From Opitutus sp. GAS368 (GTDB taxonomy: Bacteria; Verrucomicrobiota; Verrucomicrobiia; Opitutales; Opitutaceae), in assembly GCA_945874455.1 (NCBI GenBank), contig CAMCHO010000031.1, forward strand, positions 1-33,152: DNA of 33,152 nucleotides. The letters run 5' to 3'. Position 1 is the first letter of the stretch. The number at the start of each line of letters is the position of its first letter. This document shows positions 24,385 through 31,466 of this stretch, one piece after another. Position numbers and translations under genes: made by a program. The notes under the pieces were generated by a model. The model saw only the letters and a list, made by a program, of their open reading frames with translations. It was not told where the DNA came from and made no database searches.

Positions 24385-26603
24385 GCGGTGACGACACCCG
24401 CAGCCGGAGTGGCTGGGAGTGGGAATGGATTACGGCTACGATGGAGTGCGAGCACCGCGGCCCGGACATCGGGGTGGCGCAGGAGTATCGTGTGAAAGGT
24501 CTCCCGGTCGAGGGTGAGGAGCCGGGTGTCTTCGAGTGCGACCGCGGTCGCCGCCCGGGGCGCGGTTGAGAGCAGCACCCCTTCTCCGAAGCACGCTCCC
24601 GGGCCGAGGTTCGCGAGGGTCTCGCCCGCACGGCTCACGCGCACGGCACCTTTCTCAATCATGAAAAACAAATCGCCGGTCTGGCCCTCTGCCACGACGA
24701 CTTCCTGCGCCTCATAGCGCTGCGGCACCAGGGCCGCCGCGAGATCGGCCAGCAGTTGATCGGTTGCTCCGTGCAAAAACGGAACCCGGCCAATCAATCG
24801 CCGGCCCAGCACCAGCAAATTACCATCGGTCAGGCGACGACGATGAGCCGCCTGCAAGTGATTCCGGACTGCGGGATATTTTTCCGTGAGGTAGGAAAAT
24901 GAATCCCGCGTGAGTGACAGCAACACGGTTTCCCCTGCAGCCGTGACCGTGGCGCCGCGGGGTTCATCCGTGAGGAGAGCACCTTCGCCGACATAACCCC
25001 CGCGACCAAGTTCGGCGAGCAACTCACCGTCGCGCGTCACGCGGAGATTCCCCGAAGCTATCAAGTAGAACGTGTGGCCAGGGGCGCCTTCTTCGAAGAC
25101 GACCTGGTCGGCCCGATAATTCTCGGTGACGAGGGTGGCGGCGAGGTCGGCGATGAGTTCCTCGCCGGCCTCGGCGAGGAAGAGTACGTGGGTGATCAGA
25201 TCCCGTTTTACCCGCTCTCGAAGTGCATCGGTTCGGCGCGCACCGATGATGGCATTGACGGACCGACCGATCATATCGCCGCGGCTGCCCGAATACTCCG
25301 CGCGGAAGACTTCGTAATAAGCATAGCGCCACACGGGGCGCATATCCTTGTAGAAATGCTCAAAGTCGATTTCACCGCGACCGGACGCCATGCGCGCAAG
25401 ATACCGCTCGGTCTCGACCTGCGGCAGGCCCCATTCGTGCAATAACAGATCCAGCTCCTTGCGCGTCAACACGCCATCACCGTCGAGATCAAGGTGACGG
25501 AAAACCAGCGCAGCCTGATCGCGTTCCGAGGCGGCACCCTCCGTCGCCACGGCCCGCAAGCCGTGGTTGCGCACCGCGCCAATCGTCCAGACGTCGCGCG
25601 CGAATCGCTGCGGGTCGACGTCTCCTTGCACGAGCAACCTCGATGCAAACTCGTCCAACGCCGTCACCGATAAGCCCCAAGGCGCGAGCGCACGGCGGAG
25701 TTCATCGCGGTTCAGCCGGCCATCGCCATCACGGTCGAGCAGGCGGAAAAACTCCAAGGCCCGCGCCGGTTCGTCCGGCCCAGCGGCGCGATCGGCCGCA
25801 AACCCGGAGGGAGCAACACTCTCGCGCGCACGTTCACGCACAAAATCCCAATAGGCCGCCGGCGAGCGCACAAACAATGCGCGGTAAAGCAGCACGTAGC
25901 TCCCGATCGACCCCACCAGTAGCATCAAACCCAGTGAACCGAACAGCGCCGGGATCATCGTCGCTCCGGCCGCCAGAATCGAAATTGTGTATTTCTGCGT
26001 CGTGAAGAGTTTCAGCAGGTCGAAAAGGTAATAATAGACTCGGCACCACACGTAGACGTTGAAGACGAGAAACGTGTTGATCGCCCACATCCGCGACTCG
26101 GGATGCGTTAGCAGCATCATGGCGCAAAATCCATGGGTCACGATGCAGAGGAGATAAGACGGCTCCATGATGGCCTTGCTTCCAAATACGATGCGGGTCT
26201 GGAACAGCGCCGTCGGCACATGAAACCCCAGTGCGGCGATCGCCATGACGCGAGCCGCCGTGGGGGCAAAACTGAAACACGCCATCAGCCCCGCCACCAG
26301 TTCGATGGTGCCCGAGACAATGTGCACCCGCAGAATCCATCGCCGCCAGGGCAGCATCAAAAACTTCGGATGTGCCGGGATCAGGTAATGATAGGCGATG
26401 ACAATCACGTTGGCCAACGTGGACAGCACCACGAGCACCCACGTGTCTACTCCGACCGGCGTCTCGGGCCGGAGCGCGGCGTGGCGGAAAACCGGCACGC
26501 AGAGCAATCCCAGCACGCTATAAAGCACCAACCACCGCAACGGCCGCGCGCCGACGCTTTCAGCCGCCGACAGGGATGACTTGAGAATCATATCAGTGGA
26601 CAT
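24381..26603 (-). CDS. Multi-TM protein with two EF-hands and two cyclic-nucleotide-binding domains
   Basis: A 740-residue protein. Residues about 22-245 contain some six to eight transmembrane helices with several His residues in or near them (H72, H78, H94, H128, H157, H167). Two canonical EF-hand loops follow: DRDGDGRLNRDE (290-301) and DLDGDGVLTRKE (372-383), each with the D-x-D-x-D-G pattern and Glu at position 12. Two CNB domains lie at about 470-590 and 605-722; each cassette keeps its Arg (GEGALLTDEPRGATV, R549; GEGVLLSTAPRAATA, R683). The protein should sit in the inner membrane with cytosolic Ca2+ and cyclic-nucleotide sensors. It is first in the minus-strand unit, divergent to ureE. 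The membrane domain was not recognised; a heme or channel role is open. Confidence 0.85.
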   Translation of the reverse strand: MSTDMILKSSLSAAESVGARPLRWLVLYSVLGLLCVPVFRHAALRPETPVGVDTWVLVVLSTLANVIVIAYHYLIPAHPKFLMLPWRRWILRVHIVSGTIELVAGLMACFSFAPTAARVMAIAALGFHVPTALFQTRIVFGSKAIMEPSYLLCIVTHGFCAMMLLTHPESRMWAINTFLVFNVYVWCRVYYYLFDLLKLFTTQKYTISILAAGATMIPALFGSLGLMLLVGSIGSYVLLYRALFVRSPAAYWDFVRERARESVAPSGFAADRAAGPDEPARALEFFRLLDRDGDGRLNRDELRRALAPWGLSVTALDEFASRLLVQGDVDPQRFARDVWTIGAVRNHGLRAVATEGAASERDQAALVFRHLDLDGDGVLTRKELDLLLHEWGLPQVETERYLARMASGRGEIDFEHFYKDMRPVWRYAYYEVFRAEYSGSRGDMIGRSVNAIIGARRTDALRERVKRDLITHVLFLAEAGEELIADLAATLVTENYRADQVVFEEGAPGHTFYLIASGNLRVTRDGELLAELGRGGYVGEGALLTDEPRGATVTAAGETVLLSLTRDSFSYLTEKYPAVRNHLQAAHRRRLTDGNLLVLGRRLIGRVPFLHGATDQLLADLAAALVPQRYEAQEVVVAEGQTGDLFFMIEKGAVRVSRAGETLANLGPGACFGEGVLLSTAPRAATAVALEDTRLLTLDRETFHTILLRHPDVRAAVLALHRSRNPFPLPATPAAGVVTA

Positions 26604-26860
26604 AAAAATATCCGGTGGGGAGAGAGACGAGGGCAGCCAAATGCAGGACTGCTGGCTAAGTCAACCCCGCCCGAACATTCACGTGCGCCGTTCGCTGTCG
26701 AAACACCTGCCCTCCGCAAGAGACACGTTCGCCGAGACAAGGCCACGTACGCGCCCGATTCACTCGGATTAAAGGCCGCAAAAAACGCCCAACGTTGCCA
26801 TTGAAACAGACGCCCCACTTTAGTGAACTCCGCGCCGATCCGGCCTCCACGTATTTACTC

Positions 26861-27325
26861 GTGCTTCATCTCGTCCAAGCTTCCATCGCTGCTCCCAACG
26901 TTTCCCTCCCCGAAATCGCTTTGCGTGTCGAACGCATGACGCTCGCGAAACGCCTCTGGCGCGGCATCGCCGCAGACGGCACCGAATTCGGCTTCGAACT
27001 CCACGCACCACTCAAACACGGCGACACGTTTTTCCAATCCGCCGCCGCCCGCTACACCGTCCAGCAACACCCCGAGTCCGTCATCGAAGTCGCCCTCGAC
27101 GTCGCACCCTCTGCGGCCGCCGGTATCGGCTGGGCCATCGGCAATCTGCACCTCGAACTTCAATCCGAGCCCACGCGCCTCCTCGCGCCCGACGAACCCG
27201 CCGTGCGGCAATTACTCGATCGTCTGAAAATCTCGTTCACGCCGACGACCGCCATCTTTCGCCCCGGCCGTTTCTCTCGCGGCCAACAACCCACGCATGA
27301 CCTCGGCCCCAGTCACAAACACTGA
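26861..27325 (+). CDS. ureE: Urease accessory protein UreE (nickel chaperone)
   Basis: The frame contains VLHLVQASI, ERMTLAKRLWRGIAADGTEFGF and VGWAIGN-like GIGWAIGNLHLELQ, the UreE N-terminal and metal-binding domain pattern, and ends in a short His tail (GPSHKH). UreE delivers nickel to the UreD-F-G complex. No ATG fits. I prefer the GTG at 26861, which gives 154 residues and an N-terminus like the family; the frame is open further up and TTG at 26795 would give 176 residues. It overlaps ureF by 29 bases. It is separated from ureABC by the three-gene minus-strand unit and must have its own promoter in the 26604-26860 spacer, where nothing convincing is seen. Confidence 0.88.
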   Translation: MLHLVQASIAAPNVSLPEIALRVERMTLAKRLWRGIAADGTEFGFELHAPLKHGDTFFQSAAARYTVQQHPESVIEVALDVAPSAAAGIGWAIGNLHLELQSEPTRLLAPDEPAVRQLLDRLKISFTPTTAIFRPGRFSRGQQPTHDLGPSHKH

Positions 27326-28010
27326 CGCCGCCTGGCTCCTCGGCCTCCTCCAAGCCGGGGACTCCTTCTATCCGACCGGCAGCTACGCGCATTCCTTCGG
27401 CCTCGAGGGACTCGTGCAACAAGGCGTCGTAAGCGACCGCGCCACCCTCCGCGATTTTATCGTGCTCTCCGCGCTCCCCGCCCTCCGGCACACCGATCTC
27501 CCGCTCGCCGCCCACGCGTGGCGCGCTTTTGGCGAAGCCAACTGGCCGCGCATCGGCGAGCTCTGCGTGCTTTCATCCGCCCTCAAGACCGCCCGAGAAG
27601 CTCGCGCCGCCTCCGAAAACATCGGCCGCCAACGCGCCGAACTCATGGCGTCACTGCGCGCGCATCCCCTGGCCCAAGAATTTCTTCAACGCGCGTCCGC
27701 GGAAAACTGGCCGCACGCCTCCGCCGTTTCCGCCGCACTCGAGGGCCGCGTCCTCGGTGCCCCGCTCACCGCCGTGCTCGCGGGCATGGCCTACGCGACG
27801 CTTGCCTCGCTCCTTTCTGCAGCGATGAAAATGCTGCGCCTCGGCCAAAACGCCGCCCAGTACCTCCTCACTGAAGCCCTCGCCGCCACGCCCGCCATCA
27901 TCACCGCTGCCGAGCAGACCGCCTTCGACGACATCGGCTGGTTCAACCCGTGGCTCGATATCGCCGCCGCCCGCCATGAGACCGCAAATTCTCGAATGTT
28001 CATTTCCTGA
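27297..28010 (+). CDS. ureF: Urease accessory protein UreF
   Basis: A 237-residue helical protein that binds UreD and UreG during urease maturation. LLQAGDSFYPTGSYAHSFGLE (split across residues about 17-37) is the family hallmark, and it ends in the conserved R-x-F-x-S tail (RMFIS). The ATG at 27297 lies inside the end of ureE, a 29-base overlap that indicates coupling. A 110-base spacer with repeats follows before ureG. Confidence 0.95.
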   Translation: MTSAPVTNTDAAWLLGLLQAGDSFYPTGSYAHSFGLEGLVQQGVVSDRATLRDFIVLSALPALRHTDLPLAAHAWRAFGEANWPRIGELCVLSSALKTAREARAASENIGRQRAELMASLRAHPLAQEFLQRASAENWPHASAVSAALEGRVLGAPLTAVLAGMAYATLASLLSAAMKMLRLGQNAAQYLLTEALAATPAIITAAEQTAFDDIGWFNPWLDIAAARHETANSRMFIS

Positions 28011-28018
28011 ACCTCACC

Positions 28019-28110
28019 TTTTAAACACGGATTAAACAGATAACTACAGATCACGCTCCGATGTTCGCACGGGCTTTGTCCGTTCGATCCGCGTAATCCG
28101 TGGTCAAAAC
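28019..28110. repeat. Inverted pair of ACGGATTA-type repeats in the ureF-ureG spacer
   Basis: The left part (28019-28055) runs TTTTAAACACGGATTAAACA and onward in forward orientation. The right part (28081-28110, containing CCGCGTAATCCGTGGTCAAA) is the same type of word reversed. The arms can pair through ACGGATTA / TAATCCGT. The right part closely matches the element before ureA and ends 10 bases before the ureG ATG. Confidence 0.6.
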
Positions 28111-28120
28111 ATCTTCTCTC

Positions 28121-28786
28121 ATGTCTCCCACTCGCTCCCCCCGCATCGGCATCGGCGGACCCGTCGGCTCCGGCAAGACGATGCTCTGCCTCAAACTCTG
28201 CCAACGCCTCCGCGCGCGCTACTCGATGGCCGTCGTCACCAACGACATTTACTGCTCCGAGGACGCCCAGTTTCTCGTGCAACACAGCGCCCTGCCCGCC
28301 GCACGTATCAGCGGCGTGGAGACCGGCGGCTGCCCGCACACCGCCATCCGCGACGACACGACGATGAACGAGCAGGCGTGCCGCGCACTCGAAGCCATGT
28401 TCCCTGATCTCCAGCTCCTCCTCGTCGAGAGTGGCGGCGACAATCTCACCGCGACGTTTTCCCCCGAGCTCGTCGACGCCTTCATCTACGTGATCGACGT
28501 CGCCGAGGGCGACAAAATCCCGCGGAAGGGCGGCCCCGCGATTCGGTTGAGTGATCTGCTCATCATCAATAAGATCGACCTCGCTCCGCTCGTCGGGGCC
28601 GATCTCGGCGTGATGGACCGCGACGCGAAAATCCAACGCGGCGCGCGCCCGTTTCTGTTCTGCGACCTGAAACGCGAACACAACCTCGACGCCATTATCG
28701 CGTGGATCGAGCACGCGGTGCTGTTCGGAAAAAAGCCCCAGGCCAGCGCGGACGGCAGCACCGCGCCGCTCCGCCGCCATGCCTGA
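28121..28786 (+). CDS. ureG: Urease accessory GTPase UreG
   Basis: A 221-residue SIMIBI-class GTPase that drives nickel insertion into urease. It has the P-loop GGPVGSGKT (12-20), [12 protein letters not shown], the metal-binding CPH at 71-73 within [28 protein letters not shown] and the base-specificity NKID. I chose the ATG at 28121 ([16 protein letters not shown]), as family members begin there; a GTG seven codons upstream lies in repeat DNA. It overlaps ureD by eight bases. Confidence 0.97.
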   Translation: MSPTRSPRIGIGGPVGSGKTMLCLKLCQRLRARYSMAVVTNDIYCSEDAQFLVQHSALPAARISGVETGGCPHTAIRDDTTMNEQACRALEAMFPDLQLLLVESGGDNLTATFSPELVDAFIYVIDVAEGDKIPRKGGPAIRLSDLLIINKIDLAPLVGADLGVMDRDAKIQRGARPFLFCDLKREHNLDAIIAWIEHAVLFGKKPQASADGSTAPLRRHA

Positions 28787-29603
28787 ATTCTCGGGACACC
28801 TCTCGCTGCGGGCCGCGACCCGCACTCACAGTCGCACCATTCTGGCGGCGCAGTCCTTTCGCGCCCCCTACCATCTGAGTAAACCGTATTGGGATCCAGA
28901 TACGCTCACCCTCCTCGCGCAGGTTGTAAACCCGACCGCCGGTATTTTGTCCGGTGACCAACTCGCGTCCGATATTTCGGTGGACGCCGGTGCCGCTTTA
29001 CTCGTGACGACGCCCAGCGCGAGCCGCGTGTTCAAAATGAAGGATGGCACGGCCACGTGTCGTCAGCAGTTTCAGGTCGCCGCCGGGGCGTGGCTTGAAG
29101 TGATGCCCGAGCCTCTCGTGCCCCATCGTGGCTGCAGCTACCGGCAAACCACCACGATCGCAGTCGCCGCCGGAGGAGAGCTCTTTTTCGCCGATCTCCT
29201 GATGCCGGGCCGCGTCGCCCACGGCGAAGCGTGGGCCTGGCACCGCCTCTGTCTCGAAACTACCGTACGTCTCGCCGGCGAACTCATCTTGCGCGAACGA
29301 TTCCATCATACCGGCGAGGATTTGCGCGCGCTCGCCGCCCTTGCGGGCTCGGGACCGGGTGCCTGTTTCGGCAACGCCGTGCTCATCGCCCCCGAGCGAC
29401 CGACCGATGCTCAGTGGCGTGCGTCGCTGGATACGTTGCACGGCGACGGACTGTGGATCGGGGTGAGCGCCCTCCGCCGCGGCGGCTGGAGCATCAAATG
29501 GGCCGCGCGCGATGGAATCCGACTGCGTCAAGGACTCCGCGACGTGCGAAAAACCCTCGCTCGGTATTTCCCCCACCTCGCCTGCGATCCCCGAAAACTC
29601 TGA
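28779..29603 (+). CDS. ureD: Urease accessory protein UreD
   Basis: A 274-residue UreD (UreH) protein, the scaffold that binds apo-urease and links it to UreF and UreG. Family features are [34 protein letters not shown], the [12 protein letters not shown] segment and the Gly-rich [15 protein letters not shown]. It closes the ureEFGD series, overlapping ureG by eight bases. Four bases after its stop lies the end of a convergent small membrane protein gene. Confidence 0.95.
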   Translation: MPEFSGHLSLRAATRTHSRTILAAQSFRAPYHLSKPYWDPDTLTLLAQVVNPTAGILSGDQLASDISVDAGAALLVTTPSASRVFKMKDGTATCRQQFQVAAGAWLEVMPEPLVPHRGCSYRQTTTIAVAAGGELFFADLLMPGRVAHGEAWAWHRLCLETTVRLAGELILRERFHHTGEDLRALAALAGSGPGACFGNAVLIAPERPTDAQWRASLDTLHGDGLWIGVSALRRGGWSIKWAARDGIRLRQGLRDVRKTLARYFPHLACDPRKL

Positions 29604-29607
29604 GCGA

Positions 29608-29871
29608 TCAACGCCGGCGGCGCGTTTCGTCGGCGCTGACCCGCGCGCACTTAACCGCGGGCGCTGCGGACCGAGTCATTTTCCAAAGTCCCCAAGCGGC
29701 GGCGCCCACCACGCCAAAGCAACACAACGTCGCTCCCGGATTCGCCGCGAGGTGACGCAGATCCCAGGTCAGCTCGTGCCCTTCGTGCCCCGGATGGGCG
29801 CGGACCAGCACGGTAGTCGCGAGAAAAATAGCAGTGGAAGAAAAAGCGCGGCGAAGGGAGAGCGTATTCAC
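29608..29871 (-). CDS. Small His-rich membrane protein next to ureD
   Basis: An 87-residue protein with a signal-like N-terminus (MNTLSLRRAFSSTAIFLATT, cut after VRA near 25), immediately followed by HPGHEGHELTWDLRH, then one hydrophobic helix (about 47-66, GATLCCFGVVGAAAWGLW) and a basic tail. The mature N-terminus AHPGHEGHE recalls the metal-binding start of HupE/UreJ nickel permeases, but the protein is far too short to be one. Its place beside the urease accessory genes makes a metal-related role in the periplasm conceivable. No family is recognised; it is convergent to ureD with a 4-base gap. The spacer 29872-29966 shows nothing else. Confidence 0.6.
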   Translation of the reverse strand: MNTLSLRRAFSSTAIFLATTVLVRAHPGHEGHELTWDLRHLAANPGATLCCFGVVGAAAWGLWKMTRSAAPAVKCARVSADETRRRR

Positions 29872-29960
29872 GGGGCGCTAGAGAGCAGATCACGTTCCAC
29901 TTCGCCACCCTGAAGAGTGCACCCCCCACTAAACTCCTTCCGGTCCTCAGCGTTGCACCA

Positions 29961-29995
29961 AAAAAAGAACCGCCCGCGGATAAGGCGGGCGGCTC
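29961..29995 (-). terminator. Terminator of the rplM-rpsI transcript
   Basis: CCGCCCGC (29970-29977) pairs perfectly with GCGGGCGG (29985-29992), extended by two further pairs, over a 7-base loop. In the minus-strand direction it runs into a tract of six or seven T's (complement of A's at 29960-29966). It lies about 60 bases past the rpsI stop. Confidence 0.88.
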
Positions 29996-30056
29996 GATGA
30001 AACAGGATTTTCGCAGCGCGATGCGAAAATTAATGGGGCGCGGAGCCCCACCACGC

Positions 30057-30461
30057 TTAGCGCTTCGAGAACTGGAAGCGGGCGCGAGCGCCGGGCTGGC
30101 CGGGCTTCTTGCGCTCTTTGGCGCGGGGATCGCGCTTGATGTGACCGGCCTTCTTCAGCGCCGGACGAAGCTCGGCGTTCATCTTCTGGAGGGCACGCGC
30201 AATGCCGTGAGCGACTGCACCGGCTTGGCCGGCGACACCACCGCCAGCGACGTTGACCGTCACGTCGATCTTCTCGCGCAGGTCAACCGTGAGGAGCGGG
30301 GCGTACGCCTGCTTGGAGAAATTCTCGTGGGAGAAGTAGCTGTCAAAGGTGCGACCATTGACGGTCAGCTTGCCGGTGCCTTCGGTCAGGCGCACGCGGG
30401 CAGTCGAAGTTTTGCGACGGCCGGTGCCGAGGAAAATAGTGGCGGGGGCGGTGGTGGTCAT
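30057..30461 (-). CDS. rpsI: 30S ribosomal protein S9
   Basis: A 134-residue S9 protein. The N-terminal [12 protein letters not shown], the central [21 protein letters not shown] and the C-terminal [17 protein letters not shown] then QFSKR are diagnostic; the basic tail reaches the ribosomal P site. It follows rplM after 16 bases, the conserved L13-S9 pair, and ends before a strong terminator. Confidence 0.99.
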   Translation of the reverse strand: MTTTAPATIFLGTGRRKTSTARVRLTEGTGKLTVNGRTFDSYFSHENFSKQAYAPLLTVDLREKIDVTVNVAGGGVAGQAGAVAHGIARALQKMNAELRPALKKAGHIKRDPRAKERKKPGQPGARARFQFSKR

Positions 30462-30477
30462 GTTCTAGGCGGGAAAA

Positions 30478-30906
30478 TTAAACGGCGATCTTGACCGGAT
30501 TGTTAGCCTCGTGCGTGTGCTTCGGGCCAGCGAAAACGCGGAGCTTGGTCAGCATCTTGGCGGCGATCCGATTTTTCGGGAGCATGCCTTTGACCGCGTG
30601 CTCGATGATGAACTCGGGGTTGCGGACGCGCTGCTCGGAGAGCTTGCGGTAGCTCTCGCCACCGACGAAGCCGGAGAAGAACATATACTCGTTCTGCACT
30701 TCCTTCTTACCGGTGACGGCAATCTTCTCGGCATTGATGATCACCACGAAATCGCCGTTGTCGACGGAAGGGGTGTAGGCAGCCTTGTGACGACCACGGA
30801 TGATGTTGGCAGCTTTTACGGCGAGACGACCGAGCACGACACCGTCAGCATCGATTAGATGCCACTTGGGCTGCACTGTCTCATTCTTGGCGAGGAACGT
30901 TTTCAT
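30478..30906 (-). CDS. rplM: 50S ribosomal protein L13
   Basis: A 142-residue L13, the standard length. Motifs include WHLIDADGVVLGRLA, IIRGRHKAAYTP, NGDFVVIINAEKIAVTGKK and the C-terminal GMLPKNRIAAKMLTKLRVF. It is the first gene of the rplM-rpsI operon. A perfect TTGACA lies about 40 bases upstream. The leader CCTTTAGGCCTCTTTTCTC before the ATG is pyrimidine-rich with no Shine-Dalgarno sequence, notable for a highly expressed gene. Confidence 0.99.
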   Translation of the reverse strand: MKTFLAKNETVQPKWHLIDADGVVLGRLAVKAANIIRGRHKAAYTPSVDNGDFVVIINAEKIAVTGKKEVQNEYMFFSGFVGGESYRKLSEQRVRNPEFIIEHAVKGMLPKNRIAAKMLTKLRVFAGPKHTHEANNPVKIAV

Positions 30907-30943
30907 GAGAAAAGAGGCCTAAAGGTGAGGTTTAAGAATGCAC

Positions 30944-30949
30944 TGTCAA
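30944..30949 (-). promoter_or_regulatory. Consensus -35 box (TTGACA) of rplM-rpsI
   Basis: On the minus strand a perfect TTGACA lies 38 bases before the rplM ATG. The 17-base-spaced -10 position reads ACCTTT, a poor match. An inverted repeat CAACCC/GGGTTG (30947-30965) overlaps the box. Confidence 0.4.
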
Positions 30950-31061
30950 CCCCTGTTTTGGGTTGTGAATAACTCGTTCGAGCGCGGGTTGAGCAAGCGG
31001 CGAGGGCTGCGAACGCCACCATCACGCTTGTTTTCAATCTCCTTTGTGCAAGGGTCAAAGG

Positions 31062-31466
31062 ATGTCTCCTGCGTATCGTTTTCCCCTGCTAGCGGCCGGT
31101 ATTTTTGGGGCCGTTGGCGTCGGCTTGGGCGCGTTCGGTGCCCATGCACTCCGCGGCACCCTGACGGAACTGGGCACCCGCGATCGCTGGGAGACGGCGG
31201 TATTTTATCAACTCGCGCACGCCGTCGCCTTGCTCGGGATCTCGTCCGGTCTGCGCTCGGCTGAGGGAGCGAGCGTAAATCGGCTCACGTGGGCCGCGCG
31301 TTGCTGGCTGGGAGGCATTACGTTCTTCTCGGGGTCTCTCTATGTGACGTCGCTCAACGCGCACGCGCCGCTTTGGTTCAAAATCACGGTACCCCCGCTG
31401 GGCGGCTCGCTGTTGGTGCTCGGCTGGCTATTCGCCGCTGCCGCCGCACTGAAGAAAGCAGCATGA
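31062..31466 (+). CDS. DUF423 family membrane protein
   Basis: A 134-residue inner-membrane protein with four hydrophobic helices. The start GIFGAVGVGLGAFGAHALRG and the later RWETAVFYQLAHAVALL are the DUF423 (YgdD-like) signature; function in the family is not established. I chose the ATG at 31062 because an AAGGG sequence (31050-31054) sits at proper distance; a start six codons upstream is less likely. Its stop overlaps the start of the tRNA nucleotidyltransferase gene (ATGA at 31463-31466). Confidence 0.9.
   Translation: MSPAYRFPLLAAGIFGAVGVGLGAFGAHALRGTLTELGTRDRWETAVFYQLAHAVALLGISSGLRSAEGASVNRLTWAARCWLGGITFFSGSLYVTSLNAHAPLWFKITVPPLGGSLLVLGWLFAAAAALKKAA

Noticed and set aside
22834-24495. 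A 553-codon open frame on the plus strand opposite the NDH-2-like gene
   Set aside because: It is a GC-driven antisense frame: composition rich in Arg/His/Pro with no motifs, while the opposite strand carries a complete, motif-bearing protein with ATGA couplings.
26604-26860. Promoter elements for ureE and the divergent membrane protein
   Set aside because: A TTGACT (minus strand, about 26659-26664) has no usable -10 partner and no -24/-12 pair fits, so no promoter is called.
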